A DNA stretch of 64,000 bases from Roseomonas mucosa ATCC BAA-692 (GCF_000622225.1 NZ_JHWD01000004.1:1-64000); one strand, 5' to 3'. Positions 53,827 to 63,406 are shown, counted from the stretch's first letter. Program-made: numbers and translations. Notes: generated by a model from the sequence alone, not told the origin.

Positions 53827-54120
53827 GGGTTGCCTCCCGCCCGCCGGGCCCTTGCAGCCAGGAAGAAGTGGCGTGGAGGCACCGGCCGGGCCGTGCGGCC
53901 GCCCTCCGGAAGAAAGCGTCGCATGTCTCGGTGATCCTGACTTGTCTGCGCGGCGGTCTGTCTGCGGCAAGGGTCCATCTCGGACAGCAAAGCGCCAAAC
54001 GGTTGAAAAACCCTGAGCCCGGCGGGCGAACGGGCGAAAAATCCGGCGCCCCCGCCGTCCATGGCCTTTCCCGCGCCCGGGGTCTTCCCCAAAGCGGCGA
54101 TCGGGCGGAGGCTGCCGGCA

Positions 54121-55224
54121 ATGATCTTCCCACCGCCACACCCCGCCGCCCTGCCCGAGGGCGCGGCCGAGACCCTGGGCTTCGACCCCGCCCGACTCGC
54201 CGAGGCGACCGCCTGGGCGCGAACGCAGGAAAGCCCCTTCCCCCGCGACCTGCCGGCCTATCTCGCCTCCGGCCATTTCGAGCCGCCGCCGGGCAACGAG
54301 ATCCTGGGCCCGGTCGAGCCGCGCGGCGCGCCGAATGGGCTGATCCTTCGCCATGGCCGCGTCGCCGCCCGCTGGGGCGACACGCGGCAGGCGGACCGGA
54401 CCTTCAGCGTCGCCAAGTCCTGCCTTTCCATGCTGGCGGGCATCGCCGTGCTGGACGGGCTGATCGGCGACCTGGACGAGCCGGTCTCGGCCGGCGTCTC
54501 CGACCCTGCCTTCGCCGGCCCGCGCAACGGCGCCGCCACCTGGCGCATGCTGCTGACCCAGACCAGCGAGTGGGAAGGCACACTGCACGGCAAGTCCGAC
54601 GTGCTGGACCGTGGCCGCGACCTGCAGCGCGAGGGCAAGGCGCCCAAGGGCTGGGAGCGGCCGCTGGAACCGCCCGGCTCCCACTGGGAATACAACGACG
54701 TCCGGGTGAACGCCCTGTCCTTGGCCCTGATGCTGCGCTTCGGCCGGCCGCTGCCGGAGGTCTGGGCGGAGCGGATCATGCGCCCGGCCGGCGGCAGCGG
54801 GGAGTGGTCCTGGGACGGTTACCGCACCGCCTCCGTCACCCTGCCCAATGGGCGCACGGCGCTTTCCGTCCCCGGCGGTACGCATTGGGGCGGCGGCCTC
54901 CGCACCCATGCGGAGGACCAGGCGCGACTAGGGCTGCTGATGCTGGCAGGCGGGATCTGGGAGGGCCGGCGCATCTTGCCGCCCGGCTGGGTGGCGGCCA
55001 GTGGCACCCCCTGCCCGCTGCACGAGGATTACGGCCTGCTGTGGTGGCTGAACCGCTCCGGCCGCTTCCCGGAGGCCGATCGGGAAAGCCTCTTCGCCCA
55101 GGGCGCGGGCGGCAACGTCATCTGGGTCGAGCCGGCGACGCGCATCGTCGCGGTGTTCCGCTGGCTCGACCCCGCCGCCCTGCCCGGGATCATCGCGCGC
55201 ATCAGCCGCGCCCGCACCATCTGA
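54121..55224 (+). CDS. Serine hydrolase (beta-lactamase/esterase family)
   Basis: A 367-residue serine hydrolase of the class C beta-lactamase/esterase type. The nucleophile motif S96-V-A-K99 (TFSVAKSCLSMLAGIAVLDG) and tyrosine motif EYNDVRVNALSL (Y191) are visible, followed by the HWGGGLRTHAEDQARLGLLML region. There is no signal peptide, so it is likely cytoplasmic. Family members act as esterases, D-amino peptidases or amidases. The start at 54121 has GGAGG 9 nt upstream. It is 11 bp upstream of a dipeptidase gene, so both may process the same amide or peptide. Confidence 0.9.
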   Translation: MIFPPPHPAALPEGAAETLGFDPARLAEATAWARTQESPFPRDLPAYLASGHFEPPPGNEILGPVEPRGAPNGLILRHGRVAARWGDTRQADRTFSVAKSCLSMLAGIAVLDGLIGDLDEPVSAGVSDPAFAGPRNGAATWRMLLTQTSEWEGTLHGKSDVLDRGRDLQREGKAPKGWERPLEPPGSHWEYNDVRVNALSLALMLRFGRPLPEVWAERIMRPAGGSGEWSWDGYRTASVTLPNGRTALSVPGGTHWGGGLRTHAEDQARLGLLMLAGGIWEGRRILPPGWVAASGTPCPLHEDYGLLWWLNRSGRFPEADRESLFAQGAGGNVIWVEPATRIVAVFRWLDPAALPGIIARISRARTI

Positions 55225-55235
55225 ACGGGACTGCC

Positions 55236-56273
55236 ATGGACGCCCCCATCACCCGCCCCGCCGAAGCGGAAATCGCCGCCCTGCATGCGTCGCTGCCAAC
55301 GCTGGACACGCATGTGGACATCCCCTGGCCGGACATGCCCGACCCGCATGGCGAGACGCCGCGGCAGGTGGACTTCCCCAAGATGCGGGCCGGCGGGCTG
55401 AAGGGCGTGGTCTTCATCGCCTATACGCCACAGGGCCCGCGCACACCGGAAGGCCATGCCGCCGCCGGGGAGCGTGCCGAGGCCATGCTGCGCGCCATCC
55501 GCGCCACGGCGGATGCGGAGCACCGCCTCGTCACCACGCCGGACGAGCTGGCGGAAGCGCAGGCCGAGGGCGCCTTCGCCGTGCTGCTGGGCGTGGAGAA
55601 CGGCAATGCTATGGGGCACGACCTGTCGCGGCTGAAGCTGTGGCGCGATCTCGGCGCCTGCTACGTCACCGTCACGCATGACGGGCACAACGACCTTTCC
55701 GATGCCGCCCGGCCCCGGCCCGACCTTGGGGACGGCCCCGCCTTGCATGGCGGGCTGAGCGAGCTGGGCCGGCAGGCGGTGCGGGAGATGAACCGGCTCG
55801 GGCTGATGGTGGACATGTCGCACATCGCCCGCAGCAGCTTCTTCCAGGCGGCGGAAATCTCGAAGGCGCCGGTGCTTGCCACCCATACCTGCTGCGCCGC
55901 CCTGCGCGCGCACCCGCGCAACCTGGACGACGAGCAGCTCGACATGCTGAAGCAGGTCGGCGGCCTCGCGCAGATCACCGCCGTCCCGGCCTTCCTGCGG
56001 GCGCCGGATGCGGATGGCCGGTTCCGCGCCTCCGTGGCCGACATGGCGGACCATGTGGACCATGCGGTGCGCCGCATCGGCATCGGGCATGTCGGGCTGT
56101 CCAGCGACTTCGACGGCGGTGGCGGGGTAGAGGGCTGGCGCCATGCCGGCGAGACCCTGGGCCTGACCGCCGAACTGGCGCGCCGCGGCTATGATCGGAT
56201 GGCGCTGGAGCTGCTCTGGTCCGGCAATTTCCTGCGGGTCTGGCGCGCCGCGCTGGCGGTTGCGGAGGCCTAG
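55236..56273 (+). CDS. Membrane-dipeptidase-family (M19) zinc peptidase
   Basis: A 345-residue M19-family dipeptidase. Zinc ligands are LPTLDTHVDIPW (H26, D28), GVENGNAMGHDL (Glu), and LATHTCCAALRAHPRNLDDEQL (His, His). The end has HVGLSSDFDGGG. The family cleaves a range of dipeptides and beta-lactams, including D-amino-acid dipeptides. It is translated 11 bp after the serine hydrolase and ends at a hairpin. A partnership with the serine hydrolase in amide catabolism is inferred. Confidence 0.94.
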   Translation: MDAPITRPAEAEIAALHASLPTLDTHVDIPWPDMPDPHGETPRQVDFPKMRAGGLKGVVFIAYTPQGPRTPEGHAAAGERAEAMLRAIRATADAEHRLVTTPDELAEAQAEGAFAVLLGVENGNAMGHDLSRLKLWRDLGACYVTVTHDGHNDLSDAARPRPDLGDGPALHGGLSELGRQAVREMNRLGLMVDMSHIARSSFFQAAEISKAPVLATHTCCAALRAHPRNLDDEQLDMLKQVGGLAQITAVPAFLRAPDADGRFRASVADMADHVDHAVRRIGIGHVGLSSDFDGGGGVEGWRHAGETLGLTAELARRGYDRMALELLWSGNFLRVWRAALAVAEA

Positions 56274-56282
56274 CGGAAGCCT

Positions 56283-56300
56283 CCCGGCAGGGATGCCGGG
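56283..56300 (+). terminator. Hairpin after the dipeptidase gene
   Basis: A perfect 7-bp stem (CCCGGCA, 4-nt loop, TGCCGGG) begins 9 bp after the stop. No T-run follows closely; a T-run appears about 100 bp later. Confidence 0.5.
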
Positions 56301-56494
56301 CGCCGGACTCGCGCAAGCAAATGCGACGACGCGGGACCGGCGTTTCGCGCAATTGTGGATTGTTGGAAACTCATAGGTTCATGAACCCTGGGTAGCGGTT
56401 TTTTCTTCGTCATCGCTTCACCGGATGTTAATCTTTTCCGCACCGCACCCATTCCCCTTCGGGATATGGCGGAGAGGAGCCCGGCGTTCCCGAC

Positions 56495-56716
56495 ATGGAA
56501 AATCCGCGTCATCTTACGTTGGTCGATCTCGCGGAGCGGGTCGATCAACTGGCCGCCGAAGCCTTCGAGGCGGACCATTCGGCCGCCACCCTGATCCTGA
56601 GCCGCATGGCCAGCCTGCTGCGCGCGCTCGATACGGCATCGCCTTCCATGACGATGGCCTCGCTGCATCCCGCGATCCTGGCCCCGGAAAGCGAGCCGGC
56701 CCTTATGGCGGGCTGA
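56495..56716 (+). CDS. Small hypothetical helical protein
   Basis: A 73-residue soluble protein. HLTLVDLAERVDQLAAEAFEADHSAATLILSRMASLLRALD is likely two helices, and the last part is low in structure. An AGGAG site is too far upstream (about 14 nt) for strong support. The preceding 220 bp is relatively AT-rich and could carry a promoter. No family is recognised. It lies beside the CAU tRNA on the opposite strand. Confidence 0.5.
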   Translation: MENPRHLTLVDLAERVDQLAAEAFEADHSAATLILSRMASLLRALDTASPSMTMASLHPAILAPESEPALMAG

Positions 56717-56827
56717 GGCAGAACGCGCCAAGAGCCGAAGCAGGAGGCCCGCATCTTCATGTTGCGGGCCAGTTGCCGTTTCCGGCACCGGGGCAACGTG
56801 TTTTCGAGGATATTCAGGAAGACTGGT

Positions 56828-56902
56828 TGGTAGCGGCGGACGGATTTGAACCGCCGACCAAGGGATTATGATTCCCCTGCTCTACCGCTGAGCTACGCCG
56901 CC
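56828..56902 (-). tRNA. tRNA with CAU anticodon (probably elongator Met)
   Basis: A complete cloverleaf reads right to left: acceptor GGCGGCG pairing CGCCGCT (one G-U at the end), D arm GCTC-AGCGGTA-GAGC, anticodon stem GGGGA/TCCCT with loop ATCATAA (anticodon CAT), and T arm with TTCAAAT. The CCA is encoded. A CAT anticodon may be initiator, elongator methionine or lysidine-modified isoleucine; the first pair is G-T rather than the mismatch typical of initiators, so elongator Met is favoured. Confidence 0.95.
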
Positions 56903-56919
56903 AACCGGTGGGCCGCGAA

Positions 56920-58020
56920 TTAGGCCGCCGCGCCGTTCCTGTCAACGGCTGCCCGGCGGATGAATCCACCGCCGAGCACGCGCTCCCCATCATAGAGCAC
57001 CAGCGCCTGCCCCGGCGCCGCAATCACCGGCAGGTCCGGCGTGACGGCAAGGAGGCCGCGCGCCGTGTCCCAGCGCGCCCGCACAGGCTGCGGCACCTCA
57101 CGGGCGCGGAACTTCGCCTGCGCGACGAACTCGCCGTCGGGCGGGGGGACCAGCCAATTCACCTCGCCCGCCTCCACCACCGTCTGTGGAATCGCGGCCC
57201 GGGGCCCCACCACGACGCGCCGCCGGGTGGCATCCAGGGCCGCCACGTACATCGGCTCCTCGCCGTCACGCGCGGCCGTGCCGAGACCCCGCCCCTGCCC
57301 CACGGTGAAGCGCCCCAGCCCCTCGTGGCGGCCCAGCACGCGGCCGTCGAGATGCACGATCTCGCCGGGCTGCGCCGCCTCGGGGCGCAGCTTCGCGACC
57401 GTCTCGTGGTAGCGGCCGGCGGGCACGAAGCAGATGTCCTGGCTGTCGGGCTTCTCCGCCACGGCGAGGCCCAGCCGCGCCGCCTCGGCCCGCACGGCGG
57501 CCTTGTCGGGCATGGCGCCCAGCGGGAAGCGCGTGAAGGCCAGCTGCTCGCGCGTGGTGGCGAAGAGGAAATAGGACTGGTCCCGCGCCGGATCGACGGC
57601 GCGGTGCAGCTCCGCCCCGGATGACCCCTCGATGCGCTGCGCGTAATGTCCGGTCGCCAGGGCCTCGCAGCCCAGGTCCCGGGCGAGGCCGAACAGGTCC
57701 TGGAACTTCACCGTCTGGTTGCAGCGGACGCAGGGGATGGGGGTTTCGCCCCGCGCATAGCTGTTCGCGAAGTCCGCGATCACCGCGTCGCGGAAACGGC
57801 TTTCCCGGTCCAGCACGTAATGCGGGATGCCGAGCCGGTCGGCCACGTCCCGGGCGTCGTGGATGTCCTGCCCGGCGCAGCAGGCTCCTTTGCGGGATAC
57901 GGCGGCCCCGTGGTCGTAGAGCTGCAGCGTGGCGCCGACGACCTCATGCCCGGCTTCCTGCAACAGCCCGGCCACGACGCTGCTGTCCACCCCGCCGGAC
58001 ATGGCGACCAGGATACGCAT
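56920..58020 (-). CDS. mnmA: tRNA-specific 2-thiouridylase
   Basis: A 366-residue MnmA, which 2-thiolates U34 of Lys, Glu and Gln tRNAs. The ATP pyrophosphatase P-loop is [17 protein letters not shown]. The catalytic cysteines are C100 ([11 protein letters not shown]) and C197 ([12 protein letters not shown]). It needs sulfur from a cysteine desulfurase; IscS is four genes upstream in the same direction. Its start overlaps the tenA stop by one base. It is the last gene of the sulfur operon, and the CAU tRNA follows on the same strand. Confidence 0.97.
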   Translation of the reverse strand: MRILVAMSGGVDSSVVAGLLQEAGHEVVGATLQLYDHGAAVSRKGACCAGQDIHDARDVADRLGIPHYVLDRESRFRDAVIADFANSYARGETPIPCVRCNQTVKFQDLFGLARDLGCEALATGHYAQRIEGSSGAELHRAVDPARDQSYFLFATTREQLAFTRFPLGAMPDKAAVRAEAARLGLAVAEKPDSQDICFVPAGRYHETVAKLRPEAAQPGEIVHLDGRVLGRHEGLGRFTVGQGRGLGTAARDGEEPMYVAALDATRRRVVVGPRAAIPQTVVEAGEVNWLVPPPDGEFVAQAKFRAREVPQPVRARWDTARGLLAVTPDLPVIAAPGQALVLYDGERVLGGGFIRRAAVDRNGAAA

Positions 58021-58763
58021 CAGCCGATCTCCGACAGCGCGCCCTCGGCGGCGATGCCTCCGGTGGCGGGCGCGGCGCGCAGGCCCATGGCCCAGAAATC
58101 CGCCTCCAGCCGGGAGGCCTCGGCGAAGGTCCGGGTCAGCAGCGGCAGGCGCGCCTCACCGCCATGGCTGGCGCCCAGCGCATCCAGCCGCGCGGCCGCG
58201 GAACGCGCCAGGGCCTGGTACTCCTCGCCCGCATACATGGCGATCCAGCTCTCATACGGATTGCCGCCGCGGCGCCTGGCAGGGTGCGCCTCGATGCGCA
58301 GCGCGATCTCGCCATAGCCCACGGTGCAAGGGGCGAGCGCCACCTCCAGATCCAGGATGTCGCCCGCGAAGCCCCGGTCCAGCACCCAGCGCGTATAGGC
58401 GACCGTCTCGACCGCCTCGGGCCGGGCCAGGATGTCGTCCTCGGACAGGTCCCAGCCGGCGCAGTATTCCAGGTGCAGCCGGGTCTCGCCGAGGATGGCG
58501 TCCACCGCCGCGCTCTTCTCGCGCATCGCGGCGAGGCTTTCCGCCTTCACCACGGCCAGGGCCTGGGCGCGGGCGAACTGCACCAGGAAGAGATAGTCCT
58601 GCACCAGGTAGTGCCGGAAGGCCGGGAGCGGCAGCGTGCCCTCGGCCAGCCCCCGCACGAAGGGATGCCAGCAATAGGCCTCCCATTCCGGCGCCGCCCC
58701 CTGGCGCAGGCGCCGGAACAGGCCGCCCGGCGCGCCGTAGGGTTCGATCTGCTGCTGCGGCAT
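58020..58763 (-). CDS. tenA: TenA-family thiaminase II / aminopyrimidine aminohydrolase
   Basis: A 247-residue TenA protein. It hydrolyses aminopyrimidines or salvages thiamine pyrimidine. The conserved [18 protein letters not shown] (D56), catalytic Cys in [15 protein letters not shown] (C146) and Glu in [11 protein letters not shown] (E220) are all present. It sits between a ferredoxin gene and mnmA, in an operon dedicated to sulfur transfer. Thiamine synthesis also consumes IscS sulfur, so the link is sensible. Confidence 0.94.
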   Translation of the reverse strand: MPQQQIEPYGAPGGLFRRLRQGAAPEWEAYCWHPFVRGLAEGTLPLPAFRHYLVQDYLFLVQFARAQALAVVKAESLAAMREKSAAVDAILGETRLHLEYCAGWDLSEDDILARPEAVETVAYTRWVLDRGFAGDILDLEVALAPCTVGYGEIALRIEAHPARRRGGNPYESWIAMYAGEEYQALARSAAARLDALGASHGGEARLPLLTRTFAEASRLEADFWAMGLRAAPATGGIAAEGALSEIG

Positions 58764-58794
58764 CCCGCGACATCCTCCGCCCGCGATGGCGCGC

Positions 58795-59112
58795 CTACTT
58801 GCCCGCCGCCGGCAGCTTCACCACCAGCCCGTCCAGCGCCTCGGACATCACGATCTGGCAGCCGAGCCGGGAGGTTTCCTGCAGGTCGAAGGCGAGGTCG
58901 AGCATGTCCTCCTCGTCCTCGGTCGGCTCGGCCAGCCTGGGGAACCAGGCACCGTCCACGATCACGTGGCAGGTCGCGCAGGCGAGGCTGCCCTCGCAGG
59001 CGCCCTCGATATCCACGCCATGGCGATGGGCGATCTCCAGCACGCTGAGGCCCAGCGGCGCATCCACCTCGCGCCGCGTGCCGTCACGCTCGATAAACGT
59101 CATCTTCGGCAT
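58795..59112 (-). CDS. fdx: Isc-type adrenodoxin-like [2Fe-2S] ferredoxin
   Basis: A 105-residue ferredoxin. The cluster cysteines are C39, C45, C48 ([16 protein letters not shown]) and C85 (SRLGCQIVM), the adrenodoxin/Isc spacing. It supplies electrons during Fe-S assembly. It lies 11 bp downstream of iscS and about 31 bp upstream of tenA. The isc scaffold proteins IscU and IscA are absent from the operon, so its electron acceptor here is uncertain. Confidence 0.95.
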   Translation of the reverse strand: MPKMTFIERDGTRREVDAPLGLSVLEIAHRHGVDIEGACEGSLACATCHVIVDGAWFPRLAEPTEDEEDMLDLAFDLQETSRLGCQIVMSEALDGLVVKLPAAGK

Positions 59113-59123
59113 ACGGGCCGCTC

Positions 59124-60311
59124 CTACTCCACCGTCTCGGGGGACATGACGGATGTCCAGGCGCGCGCGAGGGCCGCGGCCGCCAGGTCCACCTCGGCGG
59201 GCGAGGTAAAGCGCCCGATCCCCACGCGCAAGCTCGCTCTTGCGGATCCCTCGTCCAGCCCGATGGCCCGCAGCACGTAGGATGGCTCCACCGAGGCCGA
59301 GGAACAGGCCGAGCCGGTGGAGACGCAGACCTCCGGCATCGCCGCCATCAGCCGCTGCGCGTCCACGCCACCGGGAAAGGTGAGGTTCAGGTTGCCGGCC
59401 ACCCGGTGGCCGCGGCTGCCGTTCACCACCACCCCTGGCACGCGCGCGTTCAGCACCGCCAGGAAACGGTCGCGCAACCCGGCCGCCCGCGCCGCATCCT
59501 CCGCGCCCTCCAGCCGCGCCAGGCGCGCCGCCTCGCCCAGCCCGACCACCAGCGGCGCGGCCAGGGTGCCGGAGCGGAAGCCGCGCTCCTGCCCGCCGCC
59601 GGACAGGAGTGGCGTCAGCCGAACGCGGGGACGGCGGCGAACATAGAGCGCGCCGATCCCCTTGGGGCCGTAGATCTTGTGGCCGGAAAGCGAGAGCAGG
59701 TCGGCCCCGATCGCGTCCACGTCCAGCGGGACGCGCCCGGCAGCCTGGGCCGCGTCGGTGTGGAACAGCGCGCCCGCCCCCTTGGTGATGGCGACCAGCG
59801 CGGGCAGGTCCTGCACCACGCCGATCTCGTTGTTCACCGCCATGACGCTGACCAGCAGGGTGCCTTCGTCCACCGCCGCGCGCAGCACCTCCGGCTCCAG
59901 CAGTCCGTCCGGCCCGACCGGCAGGACCACCGGCTCGAAACCCTCCGCCGCGAGGTCGCGCACGCTCTCCAGGACGCATTTGTGCTCGATGGCCGTGGTG
60001 ACGATGCGCCGCCGCCCGCTGCCCTGGGAGGCGGCGAAGCGCGCCGCGCCCTTGATGGCGAGGTTGTTGCTCTCCGTGGCGCCGGAGGTCAGCACGATTT
60101 CCCGCGCCTCGGCGCCGACCAGTGCCCCGACCTCCGCCCGCGCCTGCTCCACCGCCGCCTCGGCGGCCCGGCCCATGGCGTGTTCCACGCTGGCGGGGTT
60201 GGCGAAGTTTTCCTCCCACCAGGGGCGCATGGCCGCCAGCACCCGCGGATCGACCGGGGTGGTGGCGTGGTTGTCGAGATAGATCGGGCGGTTCGCGGCC
60301 GGAGCAATCAT
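59124..60311 (-). CDS. iscS: Cysteine desulfurase IscS
   Basis: A 395-residue PLP enzyme that takes sulfur from cysteine. The N-terminus is [17 protein letters not shown]. The PLP lysine is in [20 protein letters not shown]. The mobile active-site Cys loop is [18 protein letters not shown]. This is an IscS-like (class I) enzyme. Its start overlaps the stop of a second desulfurase by 4 bp. It can feed MnmA and thiamine synthesis, both encoded downstream. Confidence 0.95.
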   Translation of the reverse strand: MIAPAANRPIYLDNHATTPVDPRVLAAMRPWWEENFANPASVEHAMGRAAEAAVEQARAEVGALVGAEAREIVLTSGATESNNLAIKGAARFAASQGSGRRRIVTTAIEHKCVLESVRDLAAEGFEPVVLPVGPDGLLEPEVLRAAVDEGTLLVSVMAVNNEIGVVQDLPALVAITKGAGALFHTDAAQAAGRVPLDVDAIGADLLSLSGHKIYGPKGIGALYVRRRPRVRLTPLLSGGGQERGFRSGTLAAPLVVGLGEAARLARLEGAEDAARAAGLRDRFLAVLNARVPGVVVNGSRGHRVAGNLNLTFPGGVDAQRLMAAMPEVCVSTGSACSSASVEPSYVLRAIGLDEGSARASLRVGIGRFTSPAEVDLAAAALARAWTSVMSPETVE

Positions 60312-61420
60312 GCCGCGAAGATGGGGCGCTCCGCGGCGTGCTGCGAGAGGCGATCCCGCATGGCAGCATAGGCGGCGAGAAAACGCTCCGCCGCATCCTC
60401 CGGCGCGTTCCAGGGCAGGGAGACGCGGATGGCGCAGCCTGCCGCCTCGCCCAGCCCCATCGCCTCCAGCACATGGCTGCGCGCCACCTTGCCGGAGGAG
60501 CAGGCCGAGCCCGCCGAGACCCGGACCCCGGCCAGGTCCAGCGCGATGACCTGGGTCTCCGCCGGCAGGCCGGGCAGCAGCAGGCTCGCCGTGTTGGGCA
60601 GGCGCGGCGCCCCGGCGCCGGGAATGCGGGCGCCGCTGCCCGCCTCGATGGCCTGGCGGACCGGCAGGAGGCGCTCTGCCGCGTGGGGATCGGCGGCCTC
60701 CGCGACCGCGCCCAGGCCGGCAATGGCCGGCAGGGGCTCGGTGCCGCCCCGGCGCCCCCGCTCCTGCCCGCCGCCCGGCAGATGCGCCGGCAGGTCGAGG
60801 CCCGGGCGCAGCAGCAGCGCCCCCGCCCCCTTCGGCCCGCCGAGCTTGTGGCCGGAGAGGGCGAGGCTGTCGGCGCCCAGCCCTTCCAGCGAGACCGGCA
60901 TCCGCCCCGCCGCCTGCACTGCGTCAACGTGCAGCAGCGCGTCGTGGCGCCGGCAGAGGGCCAGCGCCTCGGCGACGGGGTGGATCACGCCGGTCTCGTT
61001 GTTGGCCAGCATCAGGCAGACCAGGGCCGGGGGGCCGGAAGACAGGCTGCGCTCCAGCGCCGCGAGGTCCAGCACCCCCTCCCCGTCCACCGGCAGCCGT
61101 TCCGCCTCCGGCGCGGCGGTCAGTACCGCCGGGTGCTCGGTGGCGCCGGCCAGGAGGCGGCGGCCCCGGCCCAGGCCGCGAATCGCCAGGACGTCCGCCT
61201 CGGTCCCGCCGGAGGTGAAGACCACGTCCCGCGCCCTGGCGCCGAAGCGGGCCGCCACCTGGGTGCGCGCCTTTTCCAGCAGGCGCCGGGCGGCCCGGCC
61301 CTCGGCATGGACGGAGGAAGGATTGCCGGTCAGGTCCAGCGCCTCCAGCACCGCAAGCCGGGCCTCGGGGCGCAGCGGCTCGGTGGCATTGGCGTCAAGG
61401 TAGAGGGCGGGCGGGGTCAT
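60308..61420 (-). CDS. Second cysteine desulfurase (NifS/class I-like)
   Basis: A 370-residue cysteine desulfurase. [68 protein letters not shown] (PLP Lys) and [22 protein letters not shown] (active Cys) are all intact. It is clearly distinct from IscS downstream, less conserved and shorter. Its start overlaps the iscR stop by 4 bp. The pairing of two paralogues back to back is typical of some alphaproteobacterial isc/suf operons. Its partner acceptor is unknown. Confidence 0.94.
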   Translation of the reverse strand: MTPPALYLDANATEPLRPEARLAVLEALDLTGNPSSVHAEGRAARRLLEKARTQVAARFGARARDVVFTSGGTEADVLAIRGLGRGRRLLAGATEHPAVLTAAPEAERLPVDGEGVLDLAALERSLSSGPPALVCLMLANNETGVIHPVAEALALCRRHDALLHVDAVQAAGRMPVSLEGLGADSLALSGHKLGGPKGAGALLLRPGLDLPAHLPGGGQERGRRGGTEPLPAIAGLGAVAEAADPHAAERLLPVRQAIEAGSGARIPGAGAPRLPNTASLLLPGLPAETQVIALDLAGVRVSAGSACSSGKVARSHVLEAMGLGEAAGCAIRVSLPWNAPEDAAERFLAAYAAMRDRLSQHAAERPIFAA

Positions 61421-61929
61421 GCCTCCGCCTCCCCGCGACCCGGTCCCTGGCCACGAGCGATCCCCGGGACCATGCCGGGCAGGAGCGGCGGCAGGGCGCG
61501 CCCGCGCACCTGGCCCCGGACCACATCCGCCAGCGACACGCCCAGCAGGAAGAGCCGGATCTGCTCGCCCAACTCGTCCCAGAGGTCGTGAGTCGCGCAT
61601 TTGCGGCCGGCAAGGCAGCCGGAATCCTCCCCCGTGCAACGGGTGGCGCTGAGCGGCTCGTCCACCGCCTCGATGATCTCGGCCACGGAAATGGCCCCAT
61701 CCGGGCGGGCCAGCCGGTAGCCGCCGCCCGGCCCGCGTGCCGATTCCACCAGCCCCGCGCGCCGCAGCCGCCCGAACAACTGCTCCAGATAGGCGAGCGA
61801 CAGATTCTGCGCCGCGGCGATCTCGCCCAGGCTGACCGGAGGCTCCGGACTGCAGCTCGCACCGCGCGCGCGGTCCGCCATCTCCACCATCGCCATCACC
61901 GCATAGCGGCCGCGCGTCGACAGGCGCAT
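61417..61929 (-). CDS. iscR: Rrf2-family transcriptional regulator IscR
   Basis: A 170-residue Rrf2/IscR regulator. The winged helix is MRLSTRGRYAVMAMVEMADRA with SLGEIAAAQNLSLAYLEQLFGRLRRAGLVESARGPGGGYRLARP. The cluster ligands are C98, C105 and C111 (TRCTGEDSGCLAGRKCATH), near-canonical spacing, with His 114. It senses Fe-S status and usually represses its own operon. It begins the operon, with a good GGAGGT site 11 nt upstream of the start. The extended Gly/Ala-rich C-terminus overlaps the next gene. Confidence 0.95.
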   Translation of the reverse strand: MRLSTRGRYAVMAMVEMADRARGASCSPEPPVSLGEIAAAQNLSLAYLEQLFGRLRRAGLVESARGPGGGYRLARPDGAISVAEIIEAVDEPLSATRCTGEDSGCLAGRKCATHDLWDELGEQIRLFLLGVSLADVVRGQVRGRALPPLLPGMVPGIARGQGPGRGEAEA

Positions 61930-62305
61930 GTCGTTCGGTCACCTCCGCGATGCCGTCGGTGTTTCCGCAAGGCCGGAAACAAAAAGGGAAAATTCCCGGT
62001 TGGAGCCTGAGACATGGGCCCCATGCCATGATTTCGTTAGGGTTTAGAGGAACCGCTCCCTATATTGGCCTCGCACCGGGGATCGTAAGCCCGCCCCGGC
62101 AGACATCAGATGATCGGAACCCTGCCGGTAAGGAAGGTGTCTCGCGGTATGCCACCTGCGTCCGCGGCACGCCCCTGTCGGCATCGCTCCATGAAACCAG
62201 GGAGAATGGAGTGGCCAGTGCGTCGTTTCCTCCGTTCCCCTTTCAGGGCTGTTGGCTCGGAATGCGTGACTGCGCATTCCCAAAGGAAGTGGACACCAGG
62301 GGACA
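61930..62305. promoter_or_regulatory. Divergent promoter region between iscR and the alpha/beta hydrolase gene
   Basis: A 376-bp region without a supported gene. Next to iscR are a 7-bp inverted repeat (GTTTCCG at 61961-61967 with CGGAAAC at 61974-61980) and a palindrome GGGAA-AA-TTCCC at 61986-61997, both candidates for regulator binding. A TATATT at 62061-62066 may be a -10 element for the hydrolase. I see no convincing canonical IscR type 1 or type 2 site. Confidence 0.4.
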
Positions 62306-62974
62306 ATGCCTGAAGTGATGTTCGCCGGCCCCGATGGCCGGCTGGAGGGTCGCTACCACCATTCCAAGCGCCCGAATTCCCCCGTTGCCCTGATCCTCCA
62401 TCCCCATCCGCTGCATGGCGGGACCATGAACAACCGTGTCGTGCACGGGCTTTATGGCCGTTTCCAGGCGATGGGCTTCTCGACCCTCCGCTTCAACTTC
62501 CGGGGCGTGGGGAAGAGCCAGGGCCGCTATGACGGCGGCATCGGGGAGATCTCGGACGCGGCGGCGGCGCTCGACTTCCTGCAGGCGGTGAATCCCTCTG
62601 CGCCCATGCTCTGGGTGGCCGGGTACTCCTTTGGTGCCTATGTCGGCATGCAGCTGCTGATGCGGCGGCCCGAGATGGGCGGCTTCGTCTCCATCTCCGC
62701 CCCGGCCAGCCACTATGATTTCGGCTTCCTGGCCCCCTGCCCCTGCTCGGGCCTGATCCTGCACGGCGCGCAGGACGAGCTGGTGCCGGAAAGCAGCGTG
62801 CGGAAGCTGGTGGACAAGCTGAACACGCAGAAGGGCGTGAAGATCGACTATCGCGTCATGGAAGGCGCGGGCCATGTCTTCACGCCCGACCAGACGGAGA
62901 AGGTCTGCGACGCCACCGAGGACCATGTGATGTCGGTGCTGAACCGTGCCCGCATGTCCATGGCGGCGGACTGA
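62306..62974 (+). CDS. Alpha/beta hydrolase (COG2945-type)
   Basis: A 222-residue alpha/beta hydrolase. LILHPHPLHGGTMNNRVVHGLYG, FSTLRFNFRGVGKSQGRYD, VAGYSFGAYVGMQLLM (Ser in GYSFG) and LILHGAQDELVPE (Asp) with VMEGAGHVFT (His) give the full triad. It is a cytoplasmic hydrolase of unknown substrate. It is divergent from iscR and followed by a strong palindromic hairpin. An AGGGG site precedes the start. Confidence 0.93.
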   Translation: MPEVMFAGPDGRLEGRYHHSKRPNSPVALILHPHPLHGGTMNNRVVHGLYGRFQAMGFSTLRFNFRGVGKSQGRYDGGIGEISDAAAALDFLQAVNPSAPMLWVAGYSFGAYVGMQLLMRRPEMGGFVSISAPASHYDFGFLAPCPCSGLILHGAQDELVPESSVRKLVDKLNTQKGVKIDYRVMEGAGHVFTPDQTEKVCDATEDHVMSVLNRARMSMAAD

Positions 62975-63011
62975 GACCTCCGGCCCGGACAAGGTCTTCC
63001 GTGTCTTCGCA

Positions 63012-63046
63012 GAACCGCCGGTTCCCTCGCTGGGAACCGGCGGTTC
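63012..63046. repeat. Perfect 15-bp inverted repeat downstream of the hydrolase gene
   Basis: GAACCGCCGGTTCCC, a 5-nt loop TCGCT, and its exact reverse complement lie 37 bp after the hydrolase stop. Each arm is itself partly palindromic (GAACCGCCGGTTC is a near-palindrome), so a cruciform is possible. It probably acts as a terminator but lacks a T-run. It may also be a dispersed repeat unit. Confidence 0.6.
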
Positions 63047-63108
63047 GCTGTTCCGGGGGTGGCGGAGGCCCGCCGTTTCCACGGTCCGGGTCGTGCCGGG
63101 CATGAAAA

Positions 63109-63134
63109 AAGGGCGCCCTGGACGGGGCGCCCTT
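63109..63134 (-). terminator. Terminator for the leftward small membrane gene
   Basis: A perfect 10-bp stem (AAGGGCGCCC / GGGCGCCCTT, 6-nt loop) is followed on the minus strand by a T-run (TTTTTT). This is the best textbook terminator in the window and lies 66 bp beyond the stop at 63200. Confidence 0.85.
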
Positions 63135-63199
63135 CTTGTCGTTCCAGTCCGTTTCCGCTCCGGCCCCGCCCGCGGGCAGGCTGGCAGCAGCGGTCCGGT

Positions 63200-63406
63200 T
63201 CAGGCCGCCAGCGCCAGGGGCGCGTTCGGGCGGCGGAATTCCAGGATCAGCAGCCCGCCCACCAGCATCAGACAGGCGGTCATGGCGGCCAGCGCGACCG
63301 GGAGGGCCAGGAGCTGGCTGGCGCCGGCGCTGCCGAGCAGCGTGCCGACCACGGCCAGGATGGTGGCGATGCCGAGGAAGACGAGGGAGATGGCGAAGGA
63401 CTTCAT
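63200..63406 (-). CDS. Small two-helix membrane protein
   Basis: A 68-residue hydrophobic protein with two membrane helices (SFAISLVFLGIATILAVVGTLLG and LPVALAAMTACLMLVGGLLIL), then a short C-terminal FRRPNAPLALAA. It is followed by a strong terminator on its strand. No family is recognised. It may be translated from the ATG at 63406; no close Shine-Dalgarno is evident but GAGGCCCC lies about 12 nt upstream. Confidence 0.6.
   Translation of the reverse strand: MKSFAISLVFLGIATILAVVGTLLGSAGASQLLALPVALAAMTACLMLVGGLLILEFRRPNAPLALAA

Noticed and set aside
58764-58794. Thiamine (TPP) riboswitch upstream of tenA
   Set aside because: Only 31 bp separate fdx and tenA; no room for a riboswitch and none of its conserved helices seen. 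The gene is inside a sulfur operon.
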